Source: Desulfovibrio sp.
GTDB taxonomy: Bacteria > Desulfobacterota > Desulfovibrionia > Desulfovibrionales > Desulfovibrionaceae
Length of the DNA: 64,000 nucleotides
Direction: 5' to 3'
NCBI GenBank assembly: GCA_030145055.1
Contig: JAQYWK010000006.1
Location: forward strand, 62,001-126,000
Shown one piece after another: positions 48,622-58,551 of this stretch (position 1 is its first letter; the number at the start of each line of letters is the position of its first letter). Under the pieces are notes generated by a model that did no database searches, had not been told where the DNA came from, and was given only the letters and a program-made list of their open reading frames with translations. The translations under genes were made by a program, and so were the position numbers.

Positions 48622-48657
48622 AAAAAAAAAGTGCTAAGCCAAACACTGAGCACCTTT
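48622..48657 (-). terminator. Diverged hairpin copy, terminator-like
   Basis: AAAGTGCTAAG / CTGAGCACCTT resembles the katA terminator at 46934-46969, with two uncompensated changes in the left arm. A9 on its left gives a U-run on the minus strand, 77 bp beyond the solute-binding-protein gene. Confidence 0.55.
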
Positions 48658-48734
48658 GATTATGAAATGAAAGCAAAACTAATCTTACGAAGTAAAGAGT
48701 CTTGAGTTCTAACTCTGCCACTATATTCATGCGA

Positions 48735-49475
48735 CTACATTCCGTAGCCTTCAAGAATTTCCCTATACGTCCCGTTACGCTTTATTTGTTTAAGGCCCCT
48801 ATTAAATGCATTTATCAACTCTTTGTGCCTCGGATTTTTCAAGCCACACGTGATATAGAGATCATTGCTTGAAAGGGCGTTATCCGTAAAAGATATCTTA
48901 CCGAGCAAAGAGCTGTCTTCTTGCGCTATAATGGCCTTCGCAGCTATTTCATCACCCACGACAAGATCCAACCTATTAATAACGAGTTTCCTAATGTTGG
49001 TTATTAAATTTCGAGCATCTTCTCGTCGGAAATTATCGTCAATCAAAAAAGCATCACCATATCCATAATCAATTATTGTGCCTACAGTTTTCCCAGCAAG
49101 ACTTTTAAGGCCATCATATTCAAATGCATCGCCTTTTCTTTTTATGAATTTAATATGATTGGTGACATATGAATTACTATAATAGAGAGATTTCTTTCGT
49201 GCCTCAGTCTTCCAAGTGTTGGGTAAAATATCGTAAACACCTTTTTTCACGTATGCTTGTGCCCTTGCCCATGGAACAATTTCCAAAGTAACGTTATATC
49301 CTTGAGTTGCATACGCCGCCCTTACAACTTCCATTGAAAGACCTTGTTTAGGGTTTTCTGGATCGACAAATGGTGGCCAAAAGTCCGCCACAGCCGTAAT
49401 GTTCCTACTTGCTGCAAAGGCAGAAGAAGATATAATAAGCATAATGATGCCAACCAGAATAAAAATCTTCTTCAT
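48735..49475 (-). CDS. Periplasmic solute-binding protein, SBP_bac_3 type
   Basis: 246 residues. The signal peptide runs to about AFAAS. Mature binding-domain features are ITAVADFWPPFVDPENP, LSMEVVRAAYATQGYNV, PWARAQAYVKKGVYDILP and AGKTVGTIIDYGYGD. The ATG at 49475 has GGAG 6 nt upstream, ruling out a four-codon extension. Like the gene at 3019 it has no transporter partner nearby. The PPFVDPENPKQG type of opening is common in orphan binding proteins of related bacteria. The gap 49476-49833 has no supported gene. Confidence 0.82.
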   Translation of the reverse strand: MKKIFILVGIIMLIISSSAFAASRNITAVADFWPPFVDPENPKQGLSMEVVRAAYATQGYNVTLEIVPWARAQAYVKKGVYDILPNTWKTEARKKSLYYSNSYVTNHIKFIKRKGDAFEYDGLKSLAGKTVGTIIDYGYGDAFLIDDNFRREDARNLITNIRKLVINRLDLVVGDEIAAKAIIAQEDSSLLGKISFTDNALSSNDLYITCGLKNPRHKELINAFNRGLKQIKRNGTYREILEGYGM

Positions 49476-49744
49476 AAAGAACTCCATTCCCTAATAGTTA
49501 CGAAAAAGGAAAGAATATCACGCATCCCCACTCTCGCCCTAATTTAGCTGAAAACGCGCGCCACATAATCAGAATCTATGAAATATGCCTAGCGCCCTTC
49601 TTTCTGAATGCTCCTAGCTTATACTACAATGAGTTCTGCCACAATCCATTTGCCACTATTTCGCAGTCATACGTTTAAACTATTATTGCATTAACAATGT
49701 TATATACATGCTAAACCTATTAGGAATATCATTTAAAAACAATA

Positions 49745-49774
49745 AAGGGTTGCTACCTTTTGGCAGCAACCCTT
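49745..49774 (-). terminator. Intrinsic terminator of the pentapeptide-like gene
   Basis: AAGGGTTGCT pairs with AGCAACCCTT around a 10-nt loop. The minus-strand run after it is only moderately T-rich. It lies 60 bp beyond the stop codon. Confidence 0.6.
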
Positions 49775-49833
49775 GTTGTTTGTAATATTTGAAATCGTGG
49801 AGCGGTGCTTTTGATTAAAAGCTATGTTTGGGA

Positions 49834-51705
49834 TTAGCGGCGTAGTTTGTTTCTTAGGGCGAAGGCGAATAGGGCGGCTTGGATGGTGATGAGGATGTTG
49901 AAAGCCCCTTTCCAAAAATAGTTCCAATCTGAAATAATTGCTCCATCGAGTGGTACTTTTGTCAGGGGCAAGTACCATAGCCAGCAAGAGACTAGATGCT
50001 TATTGGTATTAACTAATTCCCCGCTCTGGATAATTTGGTAAAATGGGCCGAAATATAGTGCCATTAACAAGGGGCATGCGATGAAGAGAAATAGGAAAAC
50101 AAAAGCGCGAAGTGGTTCTTCTCCGTAGCCGCTTATGGCCCAATATATGTTGTTAAGTGCTCTTAGGAAAAGAGTTTTTGGAGAAGTCCACTTGTTCTCG
50201 TGGTGCAACCTCTTTCTCAGCATTTCTTTTTCTTTGTAATGCCACGCAGAGGCTAGAATTTCGTCGTTGTTGTCGCGGGATATCTTTTTTAGACGACGGT
50301 ATATTTCTTCGAGTCTTAAGAAATTATTTTCTTTTTCTAAATTTAGTATTTCATCGTAAACAACTTGTCGGTCTTTAAGTTCGGGCCATGCGCATTCTGT
50401 AAATCGGAAAGATTCAATATTAGTTTCTGCAAGAGTAAAATTCGAAAGATTAGTGGCTTCTATTAAAATGGTTTCTTTAGATATTGCGCCCGCAAATGAA
50501 GTCTTTTGGTTAAAAACTACATTTCGAAAATATGTCCATTCTTTAAATAACGTATGCTTGAAATTTGTTTCGCCATAAAATTGGGCTTTTTCAAAATTTG
50601 AGTAATCATAAAAAATGGTATTTTTAAAAGATGCATCTCCTAAAAACCATGCTTCATCGAAAAAAACAGCCCCTTTAAAACTCATACCATCAAATCTCGC
50701 ATCTCCAAAAGTAGAACTATTAAAAGAAGTTGGTTTGCGAGACTCCGAACCGTGAAAATCTACTTTTTTTAAACACAACTCTGAAAAATTGCCTCCTCCA
50801 CGGAACTGACTGTTATCAAACAATGCCCCCCTTTGAAAATCGCTGCCATGAAAGTCGACAAATAAACGAAACTGACTGAAACTAAATTCTACTAATCTCC
50901 AAAACTTACTGGTCTTAAAAAGAGATATTCTCCGGAATTGACAACCTTTAAAGCTTGTTACACCTCTAAACTGACTGTGACTAAAATCAGAAATAAATCG
51001 AAACTGGCACCCGCTAAAGTTTGCTACATTATTGAAGTAGCAACTGCTAAAATAGGCCATCATCCGGTACTGCGTGTTGCAAAATGAAGCATTCCCGTGG
51101 AACTGACTAGAAATAAAATCTGCACTACTGTGGTAATGAATAGAGTCCAAATGTGCATCACCGAAGAATTGGCTAGACCGGAAATCTGCATCCCCTCTAA
51201 AACGACTAAAACTAAAATCTGCACTACCGAAAAACTGGCTAGAAATAAAAGAGGCATCAGCGAAAAACTGGCTACAAACAAAAGAGACATCTACACGAAA
51301 ATGACTTGAATCCCAATAGGTATTACGGCAGAATTGGGCATTGTCAAATTTTATTGAAGGTAAAGATTTTTTGTCTTCACCATTATATCTAAAGAACGAA
51401 ATATCCGCAAAAAATATTGTTCCGGCAAAATTACATCGAGGATTCCAATCACCAAAATCATATTTATCCCGCTCATCATCATCCCCCTCATCAATAGCCG
51501 CATCAATCCGAGCAAAAACCAACGCATTAAAATCTTCACCCGAAATCAATTCCGGCCTATCCCCTATCCCCTCAACATATTTACTCACAAATTTACACTC
51601 AGCCGGAGCATGAAAAATACAATATCCCTTCCCAGCCCCATCAACATAAACAATATCATAATCCGCACACCAATTACTATGCTTCGCCCCGATACAACAG
51701 CCCAT
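49834..51705 (-). CDS. Pentapeptide-repeat-like membrane protein with cysteine-rich N-terminus
   Basis: 623 residues. Cys/His-rich N-terminus (residues 1-40: Cys3, Cys4, His9, Cys13, then YCIFHAP and ECK). From about 90 to 440 there is a five-residue periodicity with phenylalanine as the usual inward residue (units such as ADFSF SRFRG DADFR SSQFF), the pattern of a right-handed quadrilateral beta helix. A charged helical linker (about 440-510) leads to YGEEPLRAF and two membrane helices (about 533-553 and 594-613), ending FALRNKLRR. YGE-P-R before a helix pair is typical of pentapeptide proteins fused to two-helix potassium-channel domains, but no TxGYG filter is present. The role is unknown. 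Confidence 0.75.
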   Translation of the reverse strand: MGCCIGAKHSNWCADYDIVYVDGAGKGYCIFHAPAECKFVSKYVEGIGDRPELISGEDFNALVFARIDAAIDEGDDDERDKYDFGDWNPRCNFAGTIFFADISFFRYNGEDKKSLPSIKFDNAQFCRNTYWDSSHFRVDVSFVCSQFFADASFISSQFFGSADFSFSRFRGDADFRSSQFFGDAHLDSIHYHSSADFISSQFHGNASFCNTQYRMMAYFSSCYFNNVANFSGCQFRFISDFSHSQFRGVTSFKGCQFRRISLFKTSKFWRLVEFSFSQFRLFVDFHGSDFQRGALFDNSQFRGGGNFSELCLKKVDFHGSESRKPTSFNSSTFGDARFDGMSFKGAVFFDEAWFLGDASFKNTIFYDYSNFEKAQFYGETNFKHTLFKEWTYFRNVVFNQKTSFAGAISKETILIEATNLSNFTLAETNIESFRFTECAWPELKDRQVVYDEILNLEKENNFLRLEEIYRRLKKISRDNNDEILASAWHYKEKEMLRKRLHHENKWTSPKTLFLRALNNIYWAISGYGEEPLRAFVFLFLFIACPLLMALYFGPFYQIIQSGELVNTNKHLVSCWLWYLPLTKVPLDGAIISDWNYFWKGAFNILITIQAALFAFALRNKLRR

Positions 51706-51840
51706 ATATAAACCCCTAAATAAAATATCATTTCAAGATGAAATGCATATACACCATTATATACAGGCTAATCCAGAGCAAAGATCAAACTAATTCACAT
51801 TTCTAAAATCATTTATCTTCCCGAACATTATAAACAAGCA

Positions 51841-52989
51841 TCAACGGCTTAACTCATGCAGCGGAAACTTAACGCAAAAAACGGTACCAACATTTTTTTC
51901 CGATTTAAAAGAAACTAAACCACCCAAAAACTGTTCTGCCAGAAGTTTGATACTGTAAGTTCCCAGCCCTCTTCCCTCGCCTTTAGTTGTGAAGGACCTT
52001 TTAAAAATTTGCCGCTTAACGCGTTCGGGCATTACAAAATCATTATGAACCCACAAAGAAACAAAATCACCCTCAACATTTGAACCTAAAGTAATAGTGA
52101 AATTCTCATCAGATGCTTCCAGTGCATTTTTTAGCATATTTCCGAGCACTCTTCCCAAAACAACACGATCAGTCGAGAACTCAACATCATTGCTACCTTC
52201 AGAAAGTACAATATTTTTGCCACTAGAAAGCTTATGACTAGAATAATTTTCTATAGCCTGATTTAGTATTTCATGACTGCTGACTTTTTTTAGTGAAACA
52301 CGAAGTTCACCTTTCTCTGCTTGGGCCAAACGTTTTTGAGCTTGTATTTCATCCACAATCTGCATGACAGATCTACTAATTTTATCGCATTGCTCTAGCA
52401 TCTTAGGATCTTCAGCCTTATGACAGGCCACCTGAGTAGCATACTTTACACCTGTCGCAAGATTTAGAATATCATGAAAAAAGAGCCTTTCAAGATTATG
52501 TCTTCTTTTTTCATGGCTAATATCTATCGCAGTAAACATGTTTAATTTAAGGCCCTGATACTCGAAAGGAGAAGTAAAAACGTGTAAATCCAGAGCCTCA
52601 TCATTTTCCGTGCTATGGCGCATTACCCTGCACTCTTGCGTATCATTTTTACCCTGCAACGATTTCAAAATTGCAATTGCTGCTCCGCAATACCGGCAAA
52701 ATCTCGTGGTTCCGCATCCTCCGTCAGTTAATTCGGAATGAATACAGCCTAAAGCTTCCCCTGGACGCAACCCAAGAATCTCTTGCGGAGTTGCCCGCTT
52801 CGTAAGCTCATAAAATGCGTTATTACAGAAAAGCGCCTGTCTATACTCATTTATAATAATAAGTGGGATTGGAACCATATCAAGAATTGCAGCTAGGGGA
52901 TTTGTACGAAATTCGTTAGCAAAAGAAAGTAGAACGATAGAATCTTCACGTTCTGCCGGAGCAAACTCCGTAGGTATAGGCATAATCAT
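51841..52989 (-). CDS. PAS-domain sensor histidine kinase with cysteine cluster
   Basis: 382 residues, no membrane segment. The PAS domain (about 30-160) includes LGCIHSE and GGCGTTRFCRYCGAA, giving four closely spaced cysteines. The dimerisation/phosphoacceptor helix has FFHDILNLATG, and the HATPase domain has LGNMLKNALEASDE (N box) and GEGRGLGTYSIKLL (G boxes). AGGAA precedes the ATG. It is a cytoplasmic kinase with no adjacent response regulator. The cysteine set could bind a metal or iron-sulfur cluster and sense redox state (inference). Confidence 0.87.
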   Translation of the reverse strand: MIMPIPTEFAPAEREDSIVLLSFANEFRTNPLAAILDMVPIPLIIINEYRQALFCNNAFYELTKRATPQEILGLRPGEALGCIHSELTDGGCGTTRFCRYCGAAIAILKSLQGKNDTQECRVMRHSTENDEALDLHVFTSPFEYQGLKLNMFTAIDISHEKRRHNLERLFFHDILNLATGVKYATQVACHKAEDPKMLEQCDKISRSVMQIVDEIQAQKRLAQAEKGELRVSLKKVSSHEILNQAIENYSSHKLSSGKNIVLSEGSNDVEFSTDRVVLGRVLGNMLKNALEASDENFTITLGSNVEGDFVSLWVHNDFVMPERVKRQIFKRSFTTKGEGRGLGTYSIKLLAEQFLGGLVSFKSEKNVGTVFCVKFPLHELSR

Positions 52990-53118
52990 TTTAAATTCCT
53001 TACCTTCTTTTTTTAAGTCAGTAATATGTGAACTTTTATAATCGCATCCTAAACTTCTTTTATCCTTTCCGTACCATAAAAATCACAAACTAGCCTATAG
53101 TTTAATGCCCCACTTACG

Positions 53119-53553
53119 CTACTTAACTTTCCGAACATTATAAACAGCCCGACCTTCCGCCACTATCAGTTCAGGATCAGACGCGGAATAAACAATAACC
53201 TGCGCATTCCCTACCCTGCTCCCAAGCAATCTGACTCTTGCTTCCGCGATAAGATCTTCCGGCCCAGCAGGGCGCAGGTAATCCACCCGCATATCAATTG
53301 TCGCCACACGGTCCTCGACATTTCCCGATGCCCAAACAGCAGAGCCGCCGCAGGTATCTATCAGCATAGAGATAACGCCGCCATGAAGTGCCGGACGTCT
53401 CGGGTCACCTATGAATTCTTCCCGAAAAGGCAACCGCAGCTTAGCGAACCCGTGCTCTATATGTTCGACCTTAAGCCCTAAAAATTTATCGAACGGGATG
53501 CCCTCTTCAATTACCTCTTGCATATTTATGCCCTGCATATCTGCTCCTTTCAT
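53119..53553 (-). CDS. Hotdog-fold thioesterase, PaaI type
   Basis: 144 residues. The hotdog motif PALHGGVISMLIDTCGG supplies the HGG loop and acidic catalytic residue of the PaaI/YdiI group; RVDYLRPAGPEDLIAEARV follows. It probably hydrolyses an acyl-CoA thioester; the substrate is unknown. AAGGAG before the first ATG supports this start, though AAAGGAG precedes a second ATG five codons on. Confidence 0.85.
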   Translation of the reverse strand: MKGADMQGINMQEVIEEGIPFDKFLGLKVEHIEHGFAKLRLPFREEFIGDPRRPALHGGVISMLIDTCGGSAVWASGNVEDRVATIDMRVDYLRPAGPEDLIAEARVRLLGSRVGNAQVIVYSASDPELIVAEGRAVYNVRKVK

Positions 53554-53575
53554 ATTCGCTCCTTATTCTATCTAT

Positions 53576-53617
53576 TAAAAAAAAGTTCGGAACCGAGCAT
53601 TGCCTCTGGTTCCGAAC
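53576..53617 (-). terminator. Intrinsic terminator after selB
   Basis: GTTCGGAACC pairs with GGTTCCGAAC, and A9 on the left gives a U-run on the minus strand. It marks the end of the folC-selA-aminopeptidase-selB run. Confidence 0.9.
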
Positions 53618-53651
53618 ATATTAAATCAAACTAACTTGGCTCAGCAAAATG

Positions 53652-55559
53652 CTAAGCCTGTTTTCTAAGCCTACGCTTATCGCCCACGCGCATGGTGAAC
53701 TTTTCTTTATCCATGAACTCTAAAAGAGGTATGGCGAACTTTCTGGACAGATTGGTAAGCACCTTAAAATCAGGCGGCCCCAACTCTGGATTATCCGCGA
53801 AGTACCCTTGAAGTATGACTTTAAGTTTTTCAATTGCGGAAGTGGCAAAATACAAACTGTCATTAACCCTGACAATCAACCCTTCATCCTGCAACAGCTT
53901 AAACACAGACGCGGCCTCTTTGAAATTCAGATCAAGCGGCTTGAGAATATCTTTAACATTCGGAGGAGTCAGCCCGCCCTTTTCATATGCATCAAGCAAT
54001 ATGCCGCGCAGCTTCTGCTGATCGGATGCCATCGAAACTTTATGGTCGGGCAAGTGGATAATTTCCTGCGCTACTACAATTTCATTCTTCTTAGTCAACC
54101 TTTCAACTATGGAATGAATCAGCTTAACAGACAGCCCCTTACCCCATGCGGAGCTAATTTCACTCTTGGTAACGCCTGCCTTCATAGGTTCAGTCTTATG
54201 GAACACTTTCAGATAGTTAATAAAGCCATCCACTAAAGCATCATAATGACCGCCGAATATAAAATTACGCCCTTCTTTATCGTACAAGAATACTTTCTGT
54301 TTACCGCCCAACGACTGCAACATTTTCTCAAGCGGCTTCGAAGCCACATCTGTCATTATTGAAAGTTCCTGAAAATTAAGTCCTGCGTTACCCGCAAGTT
54401 CCAACTGAGTTAGAATAAGAACCTCGGGCTCTGCATCAATCAGCGACTCTAAAACCTTAACATCATCTGAAAATCGTTTAACCATACTTCCCTGTGGATT
54501 AATTATACTACCACCCGCGATGGTCCTCAGCGGTGAAAAAGAGCGAATAACGACCCTGTCACCATAGACACCTGTCATGGGTTTATCGAATCTAATCTGA
54601 CAAACTGCGCGTTCACCTTTAGCAAGCTTTTCGCGATCCAGAAAATACACCTTCGCCATGGTCTCTTTCGAGCCGTGATGAAAATGAATTTCCTTACGAT
54701 GCTTAAGCGTGCGAGGCGAAGACGGCAGACATGTAATCTCAACATCCCATACAGTGGACGGAAACAGGGTTCCCGGCTTACCTACCACTTGTCCGCGTTC
54801 TATGTCGTCAACTTCCACGCCGTGCAGATTGACAGCCGTTCTACGACCAGCAGGAGCAACCTCAACGGACGCGCCATGCGATTGTAAGCTACGCACCTTC
54901 GTCTCGGTCATGCTAGGATACAAAACTACATCCTCGCCCACCGACAGCTGACCGGAAATAAGTGTCCCCGTAACAACCGTACCGTGACCCTTCATTGTGA
55001 ATATTCTATCGACAGGCAGCCGCGCAAGGTCGGTGCGTCTTTTAGGCGAAAAGTCATCCATGAACGTTGCCAGTTCGGTCTTAAGACCATCAAGACCCTG
55101 CCCAGTATGTGAAGACACTCCATAAATTGGGGCCTCGGCCAAAAAGCTAGGGGCCAGAAATTCACGCACATCTTCCTTAACAAGCTCCAGCCATTCCTCA
55201 TCGACCATATCAACTTTGGTGAGCACCACGAAACCGCGCTCAATACCGAGAAGCGTACATATTTCCAAATGCTCACGGGTTTGCGGCATCACGCCTTCGT
55301 CTGCAGCAATTACAAGCAAAACAAAATCTATACCTGCCGCCCCGGCTACCATATTCTTAACGAATTTTTCATGGCCCGGAACGTCAATGATACTAAGCTG
55401 ACGGTTATTACCAAGGTCTAAGCTGGCAAAGCCAAGCTCAATAGTAATGCCGCGCTTTTTCTCTTCAGCAAGTCTATCGCAATCTGTACCAGTAAGGGCC
55501 TTAATCAGGCTTGTCTTACCGTGGTCAATATGACCAGCAGTACCCATAACTACAGGCAT
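53652..55559 (-). CDS. selB: Selenocysteine-specific elongation factor SelB
   Basis: 635 residues. GTPase that delivers Sec-tRNA to UGA codons preceding SECIS hairpins. G1 is [20 protein letters not shown]3 [12 protein letters not shown] and G4 VLTKVDM. EF-Tu-like domains 2-3 are followed by C-terminal winged-helix domains (about 380-635) that bind SECIS RNA. It follows the M18 aminopeptidase gene by 71 bp and ends at a strong terminator. Confidence 0.95.
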   Translation of the reverse strand: MPVVMGTAGHIDHGKTSLIKALTGTDCDRLAEEKKRGITIELGFASLDLGNNRQLSIIDVPGHEKFVKNMVAGAAGIDFVLLVIAADEGVMPQTREHLEICTLLGIERGFVVLTKVDMVDEEWLELVKEDVREFLAPSFLAEAPIYGVSSHTGQGLDGLKTELATFMDDFSPKRRTDLARLPVDRIFTMKGHGTVVTGTLISGQLSVGEDVVLYPSMTETKVRSLQSHGASVEVAPAGRRTAVNLHGVEVDDIERGQVVGKPGTLFPSTVWDVEITCLPSSPRTLKHRKEIHFHHGSKETMAKVYFLDREKLAKGERAVCQIRFDKPMTGVYGDRVVIRSFSPLRTIAGGSIINPQGSMVKRFSDDVKVLESLIDAEPEVLILTQLELAGNAGLNFQELSIMTDVASKPLEKMLQSLGGKQKVFLYDKEGRNFIFGGHYDALVDGFINYLKVFHKTEPMKAGVTKSEISSAWGKGLSVKLIHSIVERLTKKNEIVVAQEIIHLPDHKVSMASDQQKLRGILLDAYEKGGLTPPNVKDILKPLDLNFKEAASVFKLLQDEGLIVRVNDSLYFATSAIEKLKVILQGYFADNPELGPPDFKVLTNLSRKFAIPLLEFMDKEKFTMRVGDKRRLRKQA

Positions 55560-55630
55560 TTATTCTCCTAAAATTTAACTAAACAAACCCTTCTCTCAAA
55601 CAAAAGACTGGAGGCATCTTAGTCTTTATA

Positions 55631-57025
55631 TTAACTCTTCAAAAAAGTTCTAAAAGCAAGTGCTGTCGCGTATAAGTCGACTTTGCTTGTTAGTTCGAAT
55701 GGACTGTGCATTGATAACACTGGAGGCCCGAAATCTATTACATCCATACCGTATAGTGCTAGGTACTTTGCGACAGTTCCACCGCCACCTTCGTCTACTT
55801 TGCCTAGTTCAGCCATCTGCCATGGCACTTCTGCTTCACCTAGAATATTGCGTAGCCAAGCTACAAATTCTGGATGGGCATCGTTTGCGGCGACTTTACC
55901 TCTATGCCCTGTGAATTTACAGAAACATGGCCCGTAACCGAGATATGCTGAATTCAATTTTTCGTGAACATCCTGATAATCTGGGTCTATCGCGGCATGT
56001 ACGTCAGTAGAAAGAGCCTTACCCATCATCATTATACGCGACATTTTCATACCGGGTACCCATGCTTCAATGAGATCTTCCAGACAATATTCGAAGAAAA
56101 GAGACTTGGCTCCAGTTGAACCATCGGAACCGACTTCTTCTTTGTCGTAAAAAAGGACTATCTGCGCATGCTCTGGCTCTGGCTCGCAGAGGAATGCTTC
56201 TAGTGCGAGGAATACGCATGAACGGTCATCTTGACCGTAACCACCTACCATGGACTTATCTAGCCCTACGTAACGTGCTGGTCCGGCGGGTACTATGTGC
56301 ATTTCGGAGCTGAAGAAGTCTTCTTCTACTATGCCGTATTTTTCGTTGAATAGTTCTAGGAGTTTGCGTTTGACGGACGGCTTGGCTTTGTCGTCACCAT
56401 CTTTGTCGTCTTCATCCTCTTTGGTGAAAGAAAGAGAATGCCCCATAAGGATATTCAACTTTTCACCTTCAAATGCATCGCTGACCTTCTTCTCTACCTG
56501 CTTATAAGCAAGGTGCGGCAACAAATCTAAAATTGTGAACACTGGATCGTTAGGATCCTCACCGATAACGATATTTACTTTTTCGCCGTCAGTTTTAACG
56601 ACTACACCGTGAAGTGAAAGAGGACGTGCAAGCCACTGATACTTTCTGATGCCACCGTAATAGTGAGTCTTAGCCATACCTAGCCCGAGATCTTCATATA
56701 GCGGATGCTGTTTAAGATCGAGGCGCGGTGTATCTGCGTGTGCGCCTACTAGTCTGAATCCTTCGGAAAGACTTTTCTTACCTTTGCGCGCAATGAAAAT
56801 TGTTTTGTCTCTGAACGAACGGAAGCAGGTATCTGAACCGAGATAGTCGTCAAAGCCCGCGTCTATGAGAGCTTCTTCTACGTATTTTATTGTTTCACGC
56901 TCAGTTTTGCAGCGGCTTAGAAAATCTATGTAACGCGCGGCGAGATCATCCATCGCTTTCTGCTCTTCTTCACCCTGATATAATTCCCAGCAACTTTTTG
57001 TTTTATGTTCAAGCAATTTATTCAT
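55631..57025 (-). CDS. M18-family aminopeptidase
   Basis: 464 residues. Metal-binding motifs: LVGAHADTPRLDLK at the N-terminal side, GYGQDDRSCVFLALEAF, LFYDKEEVGSDGSTGA with the catalytic Glu pair, and VIDFGPPVLSMHSPFEL at the end. M18 enzymes are large zinc aminopeptidases acting on peptides from intracellular turnover. An acidic insertion (EDEDDKDGDDK) lies near residue 210. It sits 11 bp after selA and before selB; no selenium role is evident, so it is probably a passenger. Confidence 0.9.
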   Translation of the reverse strand: MNKLLEHKTKSCWELYQGEEEQKAMDDLAARYIDFLSRCKTERETIKYVEEALIDAGFDDYLGSDTCFRSFRDKTIFIARKGKKSLSEGFRLVGAHADTPRLDLKQHPLYEDLGLGMAKTHYYGGIRKYQWLARPLSLHGVVVKTDGEKVNIVIGEDPNDPVFTILDLLPHLAYKQVEKKVSDAFEGEKLNILMGHSLSFTKEDEDDKDGDDKAKPSVKRKLLELFNEKYGIVEEDFFSSEMHIVPAGPARYVGLDKSMVGGYGQDDRSCVFLALEAFLCEPEPEHAQIVLFYDKEEVGSDGSTGAKSLFFEYCLEDLIEAWVPGMKMSRIMMMGKALSTDVHAAIDPDYQDVHEKLNSAYLGYGPCFCKFTGHRGKVAANDAHPEFVAWLRNILGEAEVPWQMAELGKVDEGGGGTVAKYLALYGMDVIDFGPPVLSMHSPFELTSKVDLYATALAFRTFLKS

Positions 57026-57036
57026 TTTAAATCCTA

Positions 57037-58443
57037 TTAATTAGAAAGATTAAGAGCCTGTAAAATTGAATCTGCAACCATATGATATTCAGTTTGTGTA
57101 AGAGTTCTTGGATCTAAGCAAAAAGCATCATCTTCTATGCGCCCGACCAGCGGATAGTCTGATGACAACAGTCGTTCCTTTAATTCCGGAACTGACATAT
57201 CACCAGTTGGAACTACAGTTACGAGAAAAGTTTTTAAATCCTGTTCGGGAAAAGCGCCACCGCCGACTCTGGAAACGCCTTCGCGGACAGTGCGGGTAAC
57301 ATTATCACCGAGAATTCTGCCTAAGACGCGCGACAAAGATTGCGCTCTTAGTTTCAGGGATTCAGGCTTTTCCATTATCATCTTTAAAGTAGGAACTTCC
57401 GCCATGGCTGTTTCGGGATCAAGATAAAGCCGCATTGTCGCTTCAAGTGCCGCAAGTGTCATTTTATCAATGCGCAGAACTCTGTTTAGCGGATTCTTCT
57501 TAATCATGTCGATGTACTTCTTTTTACCGACAATGATTCCAGCCTGCGGGCCACCCAGTACTTTATCACCTGAGAAAGAAACAACATCCACACCTTCGGA
57601 TACCACTTCCTGAACTGTCGGTTCACGCATTAAGCCTAAACCGGAAAAATTGCTAAGATTACCGCTACCGAGGTCTTCGTATACAGGAAGATCATGCTTA
57701 GTACCAATCTCAACCAGTTCTGCGCCTGTGACTTCCTTAGTAAAGCCGATTATTCTAAAATTTGATGTGTGCACTTTCATTAGCAGTGCGGTGTTCTCAT
57801 TAATCGCGGCTTCATAGTCATGCGGATGAGTTCTATTGGTCGCGCCCACTTCATGCAGAATAGCACCACTCTTGGTCATAACGTCAGGTATACGGAACGA
57901 GCCGCCAATCTCAACCAACTGACCACGCGAAACAACAGCTTCACGGCCCGCGGCAAGGGTCTCGAGAATGATGAGGACAGCCGAAGCATTATTATTCACT
58001 ACAAGCGCAGCTTCCGCGCCTGTGATATCACATATGATTTTTTCAACATGGCTGTAGCGGCTACCACGTTCACCAGTGCTAAGGTCAAACTCAAGATTAG
58101 AATATGACGCGCAAGCTTCCGTCACAGCTTTAACGGCTGTATCAGCAAGGAGCGAACGTCCGAGGTTGGTATGAACCACAACGCCAGTGCCATTAAGTAC
58201 CCTGCGAAAATGAGGACGCGCACCAGCACGCACATGGCAGGCCAAACGTGGATAGAGAGAATCAAGTGAGAGTTGGTCCTCGGCGATAATGATGCCGGAC
58301 TTAATTTCCTCACGACATACATCCAGAAATCCATTAACCAAGTCACGCGTTAGTGTACGCGGCACATCAGTCAGCGAATCATCAGTCTCAAGCTTAGTCA
58401 GTACCAAATCCACAGATGGCAGAAATTTGAAAAGATTAGACAA
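57037..58443 (-). CDS. selA: L-seryl-tRNA(Sec) selenium transferase
   Basis: 468 residues. PLP enzyme converting Ser-tRNA(Sec) to Sec-tRNA(Sec) with selenophosphate. The PLP lysine lies in VSFSGDKVLGGPQAG, and RRVLNGTGVVVHTNLGRS is the hallmark N-terminal motif. The length matches the family. With selB it shows that the organism uses selenocysteine. Neither selC nor a selenoprotein gene is visible here. Confidence 0.96.
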   Translation of the reverse strand: MSNLFKFLPSVDLVLTKLETDDSLTDVPRTLTRDLVNGFLDVCREEIKSGIIIAEDQLSLDSLYPRLACHVRAGARPHFRRVLNGTGVVVHTNLGRSLLADTAVKAVTEACASYSNLEFDLSTGERGSRYSHVEKIICDITGAEAALVVNNNASAVLIILETLAAGREAVVSRGQLVEIGGSFRIPDVMTKSGAILHEVGATNRTHPHDYEAAINENTALLMKVHTSNFRIIGFTKEVTGAELVEIGTKHDLPVYEDLGSGNLSNFSGLGLMREPTVQEVVSEGVDVVSFSGDKVLGGPQAGIIVGKKKYIDMIKKNPLNRVLRIDKMTLAALEATMRLYLDPETAMAEVPTLKMIMEKPESLKLRAQSLSRVLGRILGDNVTRTVREGVSRVGGGAFPEQDLKTFLVTVVPTGDMSVPELKERLLSSDYPLVGRIEDDAFCLDPRTLTQTEYHMVADSILQALNLSN

Positions 58444-58551
58444 TTATTACTCCCAAAACTTTGTACCGCCATTGGTACGAGAGTTTTCTAATGCGTTAAG
58501 TTACGGGTAAACCCCATAGCGAAGGCTTTATTTAAAAAAGTCGTGAAAGCT

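Noticed and set aside
49733-49987. 84-residue minus-strand frame overlapping the end of the pentapeptide-like gene
   Set aside because: It is a shadow in another frame of the same strand, covering the terminator, with no recognisable domain.
50800-51350. CRISPR-like repetition
   Set aside because: The short recurring DNA words are codons of five-residue protein repeats in one open frame, with no constant repeat plus unique spacer pattern.
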